A stretch of DNA of 64,000 bases from Cyclina sinensis (GCA_012932295.1 JAAONU010000016.1:17389530-17453529), one strand, 5' to 3'; positions 26,001 through 41,000 are shown, counted from the first letter of the stretch. Notes: generated by a model not told the origin, from the sequence alone. A program made the numbers and translations.

Positions 26001-29000
26001 ATTGTGTTTCATTTTGTACCATGCGCTGACGTTATCAATTTGGGAGAATCTTGGATCATTATCAATGTAAAAAAATCCGATTATTCTGTACATCACTTAA
26101 AATATGTCACTTCATAAATCATATTTATTGATTTTAAAAATAAATTGTTCCAAATCAGGTAAGTTTGTATTTTAATTAAAAGTTTTTGATGCAAAAATTA
26201 CAGATTTAATGACTTACCCCAAAACAAATCAAAGCGCTGCAAGAACTTGTGTATTCACTACATGTATCTAGCAGTGTGTTGCTACTTAATCTGAAATGCA
26301 AATCTTTGTTAATTCTTTCAACTATAGCTATATAAAGAAAGGTGAAGCCGAGTGGTTAAAAGGTCGGACTTGTAATCTAAGGATCGCTTGTCAAGACACG
26401 AGTTCGAACCCCGTCAGCTGCCATGTTGGCATCGGTTAATTCCTTCAGCAAGAAACTTTATTCTCATTACTTAGTACTGGTTGGTTCCAGGGACGGATTT
26501 GAGAATGATCCTATTAGCTAAAAGCTTTCGTCACAATCGAAATAAAATTGATTTGTATAAACTAACTTGAAAATAGAAATTGTACAAAATCTGTCGTTTT
26601 TAATGCAATAATAAAGATATGAGTCTGTCTTTGTGAATACAGACACAAGGATGAATTTGAAGAACATTGTTACTTTGCTGGAGTCAATTCAGTCGTTATA
26701 GTTACAAAAAAACATATCTGTTCACTACGCTACTAAACCGTTAAACCATGAATATGATAGAGTACCAGTTGTACTTTGGGTGTTATCTAGTGCAGACAAA
26801 TTACCAAATATTTGAAATGATGTAATACCATACTGTGCAATGTGGAATTCGAACAAAGATATTACATGTAAGGTTTTATTTTTTGGATGTCGATAAAATA
26901 GGAATTGTTATTTCAAAATCGAGGACACACCTTCAGAGACAAGTATCTTGGTATATTTTTCACCAAATCTGGGAATATTATGCATACAAGAAAATATTTA
27001 GTAGTAAAGCCCTTCATCTATTATAGGAGAATGTGTACTTCATAGTTGATTACCTATCGGAAGCACTGTCAGGTCGGCAGCTCTCTTTGTTCCAATTTCA
27101 GAAATACACTCACACTGTATTACTGCTACTGCTACACAAAAATTCGTTTCCAGTTTCCTACCAGAGACGGTAATTCCTTAGATATAATTTTCTCTTAAAC
27201 ACAGACCGGGGAAAAAGCAAGATTACGAGGTGATTTTAAATAATTTATAATGACCATTCTCTTCTACAGTTCTCTACTACAGAAATAACCGTCCATCTCA
27301 AATTCTCATTATCTGTGGGAAGAAAAACATATTCTTGGAATTGTCACTCAAGGTTTAAATTTGAAATTTTGACATGTCTTGGGCTGTCTAGAAACTTTGG
27401 AAAGTAAACTTAGCAAACCTTTTCAAACTTTCCGATCACTGAAGTCATCCTTGTTTCAATTTACTTAATTTGCTATTGATGGTTCCAAAATGTTCCTTGG
27501 TCAATCGCAGCAAATCTATATAAAGTATAGTATTTAATGTACGTTGAAGGCTTATGACCACTGCATGTGTGATGGTATTTTCTTTATGCATACAATATAA
27601 ACAATGAAAACATAGCATTTCTTCAAGAAATGGATTGAAAATCTGAGTTTGTAAAAATTGGATTATATCCTGTCTATCATTGTTGCGCGACCAGGATAGA
27701 ATAGAAAAAGACACAAAACAGTAGGATTTAAACAGACTAAAATCATTAAAAGGGTATTGTTGAAATAAAGCAAAAGTAGACATTTGGAATATTCAACTGC
27801 TGAATTGAGTCGCAGACGAAGAACACTTGATTATTATCCCAATTTTTGATTTTAAACGGAGACGATATGCAATTTTCATAAAAAGTGAAAGATGAAATGA
27901 TTTTTTATGAGAATATAGTCATTCATATCGGGTCATTTTGTTGAAGAAAAGTGAATTCACATGATTTCACAACTTCAGTAAAAGTGATTAAAACAAGGAT
28001 ATAATTCAAATGTCCCCCTTTAAAATCTTTTTATCTCCCATCTGTAAATAACTTGATTATATAATCAAAATATACAACATGTACTACACACATGTACAAT
28101 TGTTTAGGTTCATTTACACACTTATTATTTATCTTATTTCAAAACCATGTGCGCCGCCTTTGATGCTTTGCATCAAAATTAATCTTGTGTTATATTTGTT
28201 TGCAACTGTAAAATAGTACTAAGAGATGTTCGTTTTACATTGCTTACATTTTGATTTAAGATAAAAAGAACATTTGTCTTCTTTTCTTCTTTCAATTTTT
28301 TTTTCGACGAAAAAGAAGCAAAATATGTATGTATTACCTTTTATAACAGTTTTGTCACATTTGAAGATCAAAAAAATATGCCAGTAGAGCTGGTTGGCCT
28401 TTTTTCTTTCAAGCAAACAGCTTGTTGCTGGGAAATGTTTTCTTTCTCTTTTTTTCACTTATTGTTGATATGAGCATGTGAAACTTAAGTTGTTTTTTTA
28501 ATGTCAGTAAAATGGGACATTGTTCATATATGAAAATTATTTCACACAAAATTTAATATTCATTGTGTGAACTTCTAGTTAAATTGTGAAACTTATTTAA
28601 ATCCTTGGAAATTATAGCCAGGGGAGGGGCTTAGTTTGCCTTAAATGTGTAAATTGAAAATGTTGAATATCTTCTTTTTCAAATTGGCCAATCTTTGTGA
28701 CTTTTTGGGTATCGTAGCCACACTCAGTGCAAAGATTTTCACTCAATTCAAGTTAGTTTTTGTGTTGCTCGACTGTAGTCAGAGGACATATAGGTGTCAC
28801 TTGCGGTGTCGGCAACGTCGTATTTTGCTTGTCAAGGGCATACCTACTGGAGATATCAACTTGAACCTTCATAGGTAAATACATCGCATTGTGGGAAGAT
28901 GCAGTGCCTAAGAACCATAACTCTCTTTCTCACAATTTTTGAGTTATTGCTCTCTGCTCTTAATTTTTGTCTGGGGCATAACTTGAAACGTGTTGAAGAT

Positions 29001-32000
29001 ATTCACTTGAAACTTTATAGGTGAATAGATCTCACTGTGGAGAGAGCTGCAGTGCCTAAGAACCATAACTCTCTTTCACATAATTTTTGAGTTTTTGCCC
29101 TTTGTAATTTTTCATACTTAGGTCTTTTCTGGGACATAACTCAAAAGGTTTTGAAGATGTCAGCTTGAAACTTCATAGGTGAAAAGATCTCGTTGCAGGG
29201 AGGTGCAATGCCTAAGAACCATAACACTCTTTCTCACAATTTTTGAGTTATTGTCCTTTGTACTTAATTCTTGTCTGGGGCATAACTTGAAAAGTTTTAA
29301 AGATATTAGCTTGAAACTACTTTGGTGAATAAATTTCACTGTTGAAAGGTGCAGTGCTTAAGAACCATAACTCTCTTTTGCATATTTTTTGAGTTCTTGG
29401 CCTTTGAAATTTTTCATACTTAATTCTTGGTTTGGGCAAAACTTAGAAAGTGTTAAAGATATTAGCTTGAAAGTTCATAGGTGAATAGATCTCACTGTTG
29501 AAAGATGCAGTGCCTAAGAACCATAACTCTCTTTGCATAATTTTTGAGTTATTGTACTTTGTAATTTTTCATACTTAATTCTGTCTGGGGCATAACTCGA
29601 ATGGTTTTGAAGATGTCAACTTAAAACTTCATAGGTAAATAGATCTTACTGTGGAAAAGTGCAGTGCCCAAGAACCTTATCTTTATTTCACATAATTTTT
29701 GAGTTATTGCCCTTAGTAGTAATTTTTCATGCTTAAGTCTTGTCTGTAGCATAACTCAAAAGGTTTTGAAGATCTTAACTTGAAACTTCATAGGTGAATA
29801 GATCTCATTGTGGAGAGGTGCAGTGCCAAAGAACTATAACTCTCTTTTGTATAGTTTCTGACTTATTGCCCCTATGTAATTTTTTATACTTAATTCTTGT
29901 CCGGAGCATAACACGAAATGTATTTAAGATCGTAACTTGAAACTTCATTGGTAAATAGATCTCATTGTGGAGAGGTGCAGTGCCAAAGAACCATAACTCT
30001 CTTTTGCATGATTTTTGAGTTATTGTCCTTTGTAATTTTTCAAGATTTAGTTATGGAATTTTCAAGAGCCACTATGATATCATAAACACACATGACAAAA
30101 TCACAGTTTCAGACAATAAGAGTATTTTTGGTCATAATGCATTAACTATAAGTTTAAGGTCCCATTAGAAAATTGTTGTGTACTTACTAAGATGCTTTTA
30201 TACAAAAGTTCTAATGATTCAATAGAAAATGATACTGTAAACACTACAAATAATTCAAGAAGTATCTTAAGTGAAATAAAAGTCACACATTCAACCAACA
30301 CCATAATAAAGTTTGAGCATTTATTATTGTTCAGTTTTGAAAATTTAACGAATATTGAAAGAATGTTTTCTTAGAAACTCAGCTTAATCAAAAGTAGCGA
30401 TTTTTTTCATCATTGGCAGACCGATGGAATGTGCCATCTTGTCATGTGACCATGTAGGCTGTGACATAGTTATTTTTTCTTAATTAATAACTACTAAAAT
30501 AGATAAAACTAGCAGATGATATGTCACAGGCTATTACGCAGTCACATTACAATAATTGCATAGATATAAGTGCAGTACTGTTGGCATTTGTAGCTCTGAT
30601 AAGAACAAACTACTTTAACACTTTTATTAGGAAATTAAATGTCATTATTCTACAGATATGGAACTGAATTTTTGTTTTCGAAATATATATATGTGCAAAC
30701 ATCAACCTGAAAGAATTAGTAAGGTCTTTTTATTCCCTGAGTGAAAAAGGGTTTAACCTAGGATAAATGAATATAATAACAGTCACTTACACTGATTTTT
30801 GTGTCGCCTGCTACATAGTAGCCACAACATATAGGGATCACTTCTCCGTCCTCTGTCTGCCAATCCATCCGTCTGTCTGTCCGTCCATCACAAAATTTGT
30901 CCAGACTACTTCTCAAAAAACTACTGGTGCAATTTCATCCAAACTTTATAGGAATGGTCAGTACCAAGTCTAGTTGTGCACATCATCGGCATTTTCCAGT
31001 TCAATGATTTTTGTCAGAATTATGTCCCTGTAATGATTTTTATTGTTAAAGTTTGTTGGGATTACTTTTCTTATACTACTAATGCAGTTTGAATGAAATG
31101 TTACAGGATTGATCAATACCTCAAATACTTGCGCATTTCTGACGGGGTTTTCAGTTGAACAATTTTTGGCTGAGTTATTTCCATTAAATAAAAAAGATGT
31201 TTTGACCCATAAGTGATTTTTGTGTTGCCTGCTACACAGTAGCTGCGACATGGTTCAAAATAGCCACGACATATAGGGATCACTTTTCCATCATCTGTCT
31301 GTCTGTCTGTCCATCTGTCCATCCATCACAAAACTTGTCCAGACTACTCCTCAAAAACTGCTGTTGCAATGTCATCCAAACTTTACAGAAATGATTAGTT
31401 CCAAGTTTAGTTGTGCATGTCGTCCGCATTTTCAAGTCCAATGATTTTTTGGAGAGTTATGGCCCTTTTACTTCTTCTCTTATACTACTAAAGCAATTTT
31501 AATGAAATGTTACAGGACTCTTGGTACCTCAAGTACTTGCGCAGGTCTAACAGGTTTTTTGGTTGAATGATTTTTGGCTGAGTTATGACCCTTGAATAAA
31601 AAAATGGGTTTCAGCCTACAAACTGTCCAAACACTTCTTAATACTTAAGTCTACTTGTGCATATCGTCTACATTTTCCAGTTCAATGATTTTTGTCCTTT
31701 TAATGATTTTTATCGTCGAGCCCGCTTGCAGGGAGCTTGACTTAGTCGCCACTGTTGGCATAAAGTTTATGTGTATGTGCATCCCTCTTGATTTGTCCGG
31801 TCTATATGTTGCTCATTCTTTGAACGATTACAAAATGATTTGGTACAAATGTTTATCATGATGTGGTGGTGTGTCACACACAAAACCCAGGTCTGCCGCT
31901 AAAAGGTCAAGGTCACACTTGGGGGTCAGTGCAAAACTTATGTCTGGAGCGTAACTTCTACATGCATGGAGGGATTTTAATGTAACTCATAACAAATATT

Positions 32001-35000
32001 CTCCTTAGTAAGGCGAAGTGTCTGTGGCAAAGGTCAAGGTCACACTTAGTGGTCAAATTCAAATAACAAAATAAAACATTCATTTGCAAGTATAACTTCT
32101 ATATACATGGATGGATTTTAATATAACTCAGGACAAATGTTCTCCATGTTGAGTTGAGTTGTCTCGCGCAAAATGAAGGTCAAGGTCACAAGAGGTCAAA
32201 GGTCAAATAAAAATATTAAAATTTGTTTGTTGGCACTGTATCTTGCTTATGCTTAGAAGTATTATGCTTATATAGTGGTCAGAAGATTTGAAAAATTCAG
32301 GTGTCTGTGGCAAAGGTCAGGGTCACACTTAGGGGTCAAGGTCAAATAACAAAATAAAACATTCATTTGCAAGTATAACTTCTATATACATGGATGGATT
32401 TTAATATAACTTCTTACAAATGTTCTCCATGTTGAGTTGAGTTGTCTCGCGCAAAATGAAGGTAAAGGTCAAGGTCAGAAGAAATATTAAAATTTGTTTC
32501 TTGGTGCTGTATCTTGCTTATGTTTTGAAGTATTATGCTTAGTGGTCAGAGGATTTTGACATTGTTGAGCCTGCTTGTGGTGAGGTTGACTTAGTCACTG
32601 CTTTTCACTTTTGGCACTTTGTTGTATGTGCATCCATCAGTCCGTACATCTGTCTAGATTTTTCCAGTCTATATCTTGCTCATTCTTTGAAGGATTACAA
32701 AATAGTTTGATACAAATGTTCACCATGATGAGGTGGTGTGTCACACGCAAAACCCAGTTTGGCAGCTCAAAGGTCAAGGTCATACTTAGAGGTTCAGCTT
32801 AAAACCTGTGTACGGAGTGTAACTTCTGCATGTCACTGCAATGTCAAGATTTTGCTTTGGGTATAAAGAGAATATGTTGCGCACATCTCACCTATATGTA
32901 TACATCTTTCTCCTTGAACTGAAGATTATAGGTTCAGGTTTGAATTAAGACGAGTGGGCTCGACATTCTGCCCTTGGGCATGTCTTGTTTTAAAAATTTG
33001 TCCGGACTACTTCTCTTATACTACTAATGCAATTTGAATGAAATGTTACAGGACTGATGGGTACCTGAATTTACATTTCCAGCAAACTGTTCAATAACCC
33101 CTCAATACAACTGTTTAATTGGCTATCATCAGGCGACACATGTGATCACTGATTGCTCTTGTTTTATTTTAACATTAAACCTAAAAGAATTAATAAGGGA
33201 AAAATTATACTGAAAAAAAAAGTTGAATGATTTAATTACGGTACATCCAGACTTTTAAAATATCAGTTGCTATATATATTGTATAACAAAACCATTGACA
33301 ACTAGTGTTAATCTGACAACAGTTCATTTCAATGAAATCTATGAATCATGATGTGTACACTTCCACCATGCTCCAGTGGATCACAATTACGTCACAAATC
33401 TGAAGTCTTGCATTCTCTAACCATGCATTTTTTTTGCAGCAATGAGCCATCCATAAATCGGGTGACAATCTCAATTTTAGTCAAAATTCATGTATTGCAG
33501 ATTTGCATTATATCTTGGGTTATGAAATAAAACATGGAGTTGATTTAAAATATACATTCGATTTTTGACTTTTTATACCCTTTAAACACCAAATTTGTAG
33601 CTTGTCTGTTTCAAAGAAAAAGTCAAGCTGTTTTGATCCTTGCGGCGCCATCATTGTCCAAAAACTTTAATGTAGCCCATTACTCGAAACAATTTCAAAG
33701 GTATCAATATGAAACTTTGAATGCTTGCTTATTATGACCATAGGCATTTGTAACACAAGGGGCATTATTCTGAAAGCTATATTTTTGGAGTTATGCCAAT
33801 TTTTAACTTAAACCTTTTGTCAAAATTTCTTATTAAGTTGAATGACATGTAAAACAGACGAGCATTGATGCCACTCCGCGGAACTCTTGTTTTGCAATAT
33901 AACTTAAAGAGTCAGATCATCATTCTCAGCATTACCAGTTTCGCAGAACTTTATATCCTGGTGCGATAATGCAGCTAATAGTAATAACAAAACATATATA
34001 TTCAGTAGAATCCCATAAGCTGGTCTTACTGTGTAATGACACTTTTCACTAAGAAGAGAGCTGTTGAGTCATGCAAGTATTGTCATTAATGTTGCAGCTT
34101 GGTCACAATCTACTATAACATTTAGATATCTGTAGAAGTTTATGGAATTGTTAGATGCATATAGGAAAAAGATAAACAATTTGAACAGCGAAAAGAAGGG
34201 AATGGAGCAAAAAAATTTTTTCTTATAAGCATGTTTGGCTAAGTTGTTGTCCAACTTTTCGTATATGCATGTGTTTTTTTCTAAATAGAATGACATTTTA
34301 GATAAATAGATTAAATTAAGGCTGTTGAAGACAGTTTATTGGAAATAGACAGTGATATTTTTCAAATTTGACTGAAAAGTAGGTAAAGGGCTAAAGAAGT
34401 GTTCTACAGTATTCTAGGACCAAGGGGTGACATTTTTTGGATGAATTTATTATGCATAGTAGTAATGCTTTTGTTGAAGTTCTGCACATGAAAGATACTG
34501 AATTGTTCATATCTCAGTAACACTTCACTGGATTAACTTAAAACTGTATTACTGTGTTTATATAGGCATCATAAAATATAGTAAGATAATTCTTGATTAA
34601 AATAAATATCAATTGTTCTTTCATTGGTGCTTTTGAAATGCACTTTAGCTTATTGCACCTATATTAGTTCTTACAGAACATGTGGTCAGACTAACCAGCC
34701 GAGCATAACCTCCAAACACAAACCATGTACATCAGTTGGTTACATTGTCTCTCAGAACTTTATTGGTCATAAAGGGCACGGGTTCAAATCCTGGTGTTTT
34801 CAATTCTTTTTGATCATTTTTCAGAGTGAATTAAAGCATAATATTACGTTTTATCCATAGTTTACATTCATTCTTAGATAAAGGGCACAATTACCATTTT
34901 TGACTGTCCTTCGAAGTGCTTCTGCTTAGAAATGCATACAGCTCGTTTAAGAACATACCAAAACAAACAGTTGGTAGGTGTGTAAAAGACTTAGTAAAAA

Positions 35001-38000
35001 CTTGCACTCTGTTTGAAAATTTCTGTTCAGACAGAAGCCTGAATGATACAGAATGAGATAAAATTTTCTGTCCCACCGCACAGTAGGTATGTTTGGAGAC
35101 ATACTCTTTTAAAACTACGAATTCAGAGTATGCAACAAAATGTCTTTTGTGAAGGGGAAGGCTTGAATTTTGTGTTCAGCAGCATTTTTCTTGTAATTCC
35201 AACTTCGGAAAAAATTCAGTTGATATCATTCCTTTGTCCTTTCTGACTGAATAAGATACGTTATACTGCCTTAACTAAAACATAATGCTAATCAGTGTTT
35301 ACAAAAATTGGTGTAAACTCTGTTAACTTTCCAATAAATAACCACTTCACACAATAAAAAAAGACTGAGTTCAATTAGTAAACTAAATTTTGCCAGAAAA
35401 GCCATTCAGTGACATCATCTGGGTTTCTTATTTTTTCTTCATAAGAAACATACTAATTTTTGAAAATTCTAAAAACTGTTGTGAAGTCTTTTAAAAAATG
35501 CAGGTATGATTGAAAACGCATTAATCTTTTTTATATATATTTCAAAATTCACACTTGTTTTTCAATATTTCACTTAACTAAAAGCATTTAAAATATTTAA
35601 CAAAGGTACGTTTCTTGAAAGAAACATTATATCGATTTACGAAGGTGTTTAAATTCTAGTCTGTGTAAAGAAAAGCCACGCAAAAACATACATTGCCTTG
35701 TCTCTCAAATCAATTTTGATTGTTAGACTTAAAAGTGAAGACCTGTATTAAGGCTACGAAGCATAGAGACTAAAGCAAATTGTGGAATTGATTACTTCTT
35801 TAACTCAAGTCAGAAGATATATTTGCGGAAAATTAAGTACTATTTTAAATGTTTTAAGCGTTTTGAGAGTTTTAATTGTTTCAATAGTTATATATCTTTA
35901 TTTGCTTTATATGTAGTTAAAAGCTTTTTAATTGCAGTCAAAAATGTCTTCTTTTTTATATCAAGTTGTTTTCGCTTAAACAGGATAAGAAACGTTACAT
36001 AGATCACACACTATCTTTGATTGTATCTTTTTCTTTTGTATGCATTAAATCTTTTCCTCGGTAAATATTTTGCGTCAGATACTCGTCGGATGACCAGTTT
36101 AATTGACAGTTATCTTGTTTTTATATGGAAAAATATTAGTTGGAGTGTATGTATATAGTGTTAAAGTCACATAGTTGTTCTGCTTTAGCATTTTGCTGTA
36201 AGATTATTAAGTGGTAAGCCATTAAAAGTACTTTTGGTGGTAAGCAAACTGTAACAGTTTGATATTTTAGGGTTTTTAGCTCACCTGTCACATAGTGACA
36301 GGGTGAGCTTTTGTGATCGCCTTTCGTCCGTCGTTCGTTCACAATTGTTGTCCGCGCTGTAGTGGTCTTAATTTTGGTGCGATCTTCTTTAAACTTGGCC
36401 AGAATGTTTATCTCATTGATATCTAGGTCAAGTTCATAACTGGGTCATCTCATCCTTAAAACTAGGTCACAAGGTCAAATTATAGAAAAAGCTTGTCTGC
36501 ACTCTAACGGTCTTAATTTTGGTCCGATCTTCTTCAAACTTGGTCAGATTGTTTATCTCAATGATATCTAGGTCAGGTTTGAAACTGGGTTATGTGATCT
36601 TGAAAACTAGGTCACTAGGTCAAATTATAGAAAAAGCTTGTCCGCTCTGTAGTAGTCTTAATTTTGCTCCAATCTTCTTCAAGCTTTGTCAGAATGTTTA
36701 TCCCGATGATATCTAGGTCAAATTTGAAACTGAGTCATGTGACTTTGAAATTTAGGTCACTAGGTCAAGTTATAATAAAAGCTTTTCTGCACTCTAGTGG
36801 TCTTAATTTTGGTCTGATCTTCACTTTCATTACCATAAGATCTTGGTTCCTTTCTTCAAATTGCCATATTGCATTATTGGTTCCAGAGTTATGGCCCCTG
36901 AAAGTGCCAAAATTAACTATTTAGACCTTGTCTGCACAAAAGCAGCTTCATTTTTGATTTGAATTTAATCAGACTTGTACAATACTTGAGTTAACATAAG
37001 ATCTTGCAGGGTTGCCAGGGGACTTGAAAAGTCAGGGAAATTTGATTTTTTTTAAGGTCAGGGAATTGTCAGGGAATTTTGAAAATTGGTCAGTGAAAAA
37101 TAAAAATCCAGAAAAGTTAGTGAAAAGTCAGGGAAAAATAATTTTGAAGGGCTAATATTGTTCTATTTTATTAAAGATTGCATTTACACATTTTTTCCGT
37201 TTTATGATGAATCTTTTTCTTTATAATTGTGTACATTTTATTTTGATAAAAGTTCTAGTATTATAAATAACATTACTTAAAGACTGAAAGTCTCTGCAAC
37301 CCTTACAACCAAAAATTAAAATCAGTATGTGTTACACTCGAAACCCATGTTCCTCCCTCCAAGATCCATGTCACAGCAACCCTCTGAACTTAGTAAGGTC
37401 TGCTATATAGGCCTTAATGCTGATAGTTTGTGTCTTGCCCATATATTTTTTGCATCTATGGTTGGATTTTAAAATAATTAGCGGAATTGGCAATAGAGTG
37501 AACATGTGTCATGTACATAATCCCTGTTTGGAACGGTGTTCCAACATTCAGTTCACAGCAACCTAGTTTTTTGTATAACGGCAGGATTTTTAAAAAAATA
37601 TTGCGGCACAAACTTCTACATTTTTCAAGATACTGTTTTGAAACTTTAAACATGTTAGGTATCATGTGTATACGTGCCTGATATATTTTTTATGAGGCTC
37701 AGTCCATTATAGTCCACGTTGTGCTTTAACAATCCTGATGACGCACGACATCTAGTGAAACTCTACCAATGAATTGCCTGCACCCTTTGAGTCAATTGGC
37801 AATTGTATTTGCATCCACTGACTTGCAACCATTGAGCAGTTGTTGGCAGGTGAGCGACCCAGGGTCCCATGGACCCTCTTGTTTTATTTAATTTTTTTTT
37901 AAATATTTTTTTACTGTTGAGAAGCAGTTTCTGTAGATATTTACAGAGTACAGAAAAACTGCATAAGGTACGTTACGATAACTTTATACTAAATTATGAC

Positions 38001-41000
38001 AATAAATCGTCTCATAAACTGTAAAAAGGTGCATTGTTTAACGGTTGTCTGCCTATAAGATGGATTTCGTTTATTAGCATTTTTTTTCCTTTGATATATT
38101 TGGTTAAGCTTTTAAAGTTATTCAAATGTTATAAGACTAATTAATTAATATGCTAAAGTATCGGAAAAATATATATTTAAAGGATAGCATTTAATTCCTT
38201 GACTCCGAAGTTTCATATGTTTTTCAATTAAAAAAAATATTTACTTGAATATGAATAATAAAAATGAAAAATACATTTAAATAGTTTCAAATGTTGTGTC
38301 CAGTAAGGTACGTTATGACTTTTCGGTTTAAAAAAAAGTGACACAGTAACCCTGTCCTTTAGATTTCATGGGCCAACTTATTTTAGAATGAAGCACTTCA
38401 TTGCTTTTAAACAAATTTCGAATTTAGTGCATTTTTCAGGTAGAATGAATGAGTTTTCATAAAGATATAATAAGAAGAACGAGCATGAAAATTTAAAAAC
38501 TGTTTTTTTGTGTATTCGCTGTAATTTGTTCTTGCAGAAAACCAAAAATAATAAGGTGATACTCGAAGTTAAGAATTTTACGTGTTCTTGAATAAGTAAC
38601 GATTCAGAGCTCGTAGTCTTTACATACATGAATACAATAACTAAATTTAAATTTCGTAGGATTGGCAATATAACGTACCTTATAGCCCTTTTGGGTGTAT
38701 ATTTTTAAACAGCTGCATCTTTTAAAGTAAAGCCGGTTTGGGTCCACTGAATGTTGTTTTATATTGTTTAAATGTTGTCAAAATAAAATCAGGAGAAAAA
38801 CAAGGATTTCTTATCTATCGATTTTTCACACCTTGTTTTTTGAAATTGTGCCCTTTATCTAAGAATGAATGTTTATCGACTTCTCTTTCATGTAAGGAAT
38901 AAAAAATTAAGCTAAATTCTGTGAGTCAGTCACATTAATAATGGTTTCATTCACAAGGGGCCAGCACAGTGTGGGGATGGTGTTTTATGATTGATTGTGA
39001 CCTAAAATAAAGAGACCCTGTAGCATCATTTCATGTTTATTTCTTCATTTTAAGTCACAGTCAGTCATAAAACACCATCCCCACACTGTGCTGGCTTCCT
39101 TTTGTCTCAACGAACATAAATTATAGATCTGGAATTAAAATTTTTAAAATTTCTCCTGGAAGGAAACCTTTTTACTTGTCAGTTACTGTAATTTGTAATG
39201 CTTGACACACTTGTGTTACTTTAAAATAAAATTAATTAAGATCATTTTGTACATTTTGCTTTTCAGGAGAAAATCTCTTAGACCATGAAAGGCATTTAGT
39301 TGATATTTGTCCAAAACCCATAACTCTAGCTGCCCACTTTTTTAGTTTTTAATAATTTCCTTTTAAAAATTGTATTGTCATGTTATAATGCTTGTCTAGA
39401 GCATAACACTTAAATTATTAATGAGATTTAGTTGATATTTAATATACTGATATACATGTAGAGTGTATACATGGTGTTAAATAACTGTAACTCTGCCTTG
39501 CCCTATTTTTCAGTTATCTCTCTTTATTACATTTTTTTAATGCTTGTCTGATTTTGTCCAAAGTATAATTAAAAACCAATGAAGGGATTTACTTAAAACT
39601 TGATGATAAAGGACACTGAGAGTAATTGCAGTGCACAAAAACCATAACTCATTGACTAGTTTTCTCATTATCTCCCCTTAGTACATTTTGCTTCTCTGGG
39701 GCACAACTCTAAAACTATTAAAGGCCTTTTGTTAATATTGGGGACATAGATAGAGGTGAGAGGCAGGAAGTGCAGTGTTCAAGAAAGATAACATTAGCTG
39801 TCTGTTTTCAAAGAAAAAATTTGAGCTATTATGTTTGCTGATTCAGTGGGTGTCGTCATGGGCGTTGTATTGCAAAACCTTTAATGTAGCTGATTATTGA
39901 TCATTAACCATAAGGCTTGAGAGTTTTGATATTTGGTGTGTGGCATTTTCTAGTGGACCTCTACCATGTTGCTTCAAATCATGACCAAAGGGTAAATATT
40001 GGCCACAACCTGGGGCTTATATATAGTTAAGAAAAAATTTGAAAATCTTTTTAATTTGATGTGAGGCATCCTGTAGTAGACCTCTTCTGAGATTGTTCAT
40101 ATTATATCATATAACGTCCCTAGGGTGAAAATTAGCTGCACCCCAGGGAACACATGGTTATATGCAAAGACTTGTATAGCAAAAACCTCCCAACCAATAT
40201 CTGCCCCCCACCCCCTGCACCCCCCACCAATTTTAAGCTCGTCTTTTTAGCTCACCTGAGCATGCTCATGTGAGCTTTTAGGATCCTTGATTGTCCGTCC
40301 GTCCGTTCGTCGTCCACAATTCATTCAAACAAAATCTCCTCTGAAACCACTGGGCAAAATTTAATGAAACTTGCCTAGAATGTTCCTTGCATGAAGCTCT
40401 ACCAAGTTGTTTAAATGGTTCTGTTCATTGCATTTCTGGGTCACAGGAGCTAAAAACAGATTTTTAAAGTTGGATCTTTAAAAATCTTCTTGTCAGAAAC
40501 CACAAGGCCTGGAGCTTTGATATTTGGTATAAAGCATCATCTAGTGGACCTCTACCAAGTTTGTTCAAATTATGATATCCTGGTGTCAAAAATGGCCCCG
40601 CCCCAGGGGTAACTTCTTTTACATAGAGTTATATAGGAAAAACTTTAAAAATCTTCTTGTCAGAAACCATAAGGCATAGAGCTAAGATATTTGGTGAGCA
40701 GCATTGTCTAGTGGACCTCTACCAAGCTTCTTCAAATCATGGCCTCTGGGTCAAAAATGGCCCCGCCCCAGGGGTAACTTGTTTTACATAGAGTTATATA
40801 GGAAAAACTTCAAAATTTTCTTGTCAGAAACCGTAAGGCATAGAGCTTAGATATTTGGTATGTAGCATTGTCTAGTGGACCTCTACCAAGTTTGTTCAAA
40901 TTATACCTCTGGGGTCAAATTTGGCCCCACCCTGGGGTCATTGGTTTTACATAGGCTTATATAGGAAAAACTTCGAAAATCTTCTTGTCTGAAACCACAA

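Larger units (their letters stand above)
34865..38871. mobile_element. 4 kb element with 28 bp perfect inverted ends
   Basis: The left end (34865-34892, starting CATTCATTCTTAGATAAAGG) is the exact inverse complement of 38844-38871. TTTA flanks both sides (34861-34864 and 38872-38875), which fits a 4 bp target duplication. The inside has no transposase that I can recognise and contains a nested AGCTCACC-family element (36278-37884) and a second inverted-repeat pair (37963/38671). Without the nested element it is about 2.4 kb. The superfamily is not clear from ends and duplication alone; two unrelated inverted copies of a short repeat are the alternative. Confidence 0.6.

Noticed and set aside
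26338..26425. Functional tRNA gene (Thr anticodon TGT in a Ser/Leu-type body)
   Set aside because: Acceptor ends do not pair properly and a SINE body follows, so it is a SINE head.
26835..27026. LINE reverse-transcriptase-like phrase [12 protein letters not shown]
   Set aside because: Only a dozen residues agree with the family pattern and neighbouring translation is full of stops.
27445..27783. 112-codon minus-strand frame
   Set aside because: No homology that I can name and no gene context; such lengths occur by chance in this composition.
28850..30050. CRISPR-like array
   Set aside because: Whole 146-159 bp units repeat without short conserved repeats separated by unique spacers; this is a eukaryotic tandem repeat.
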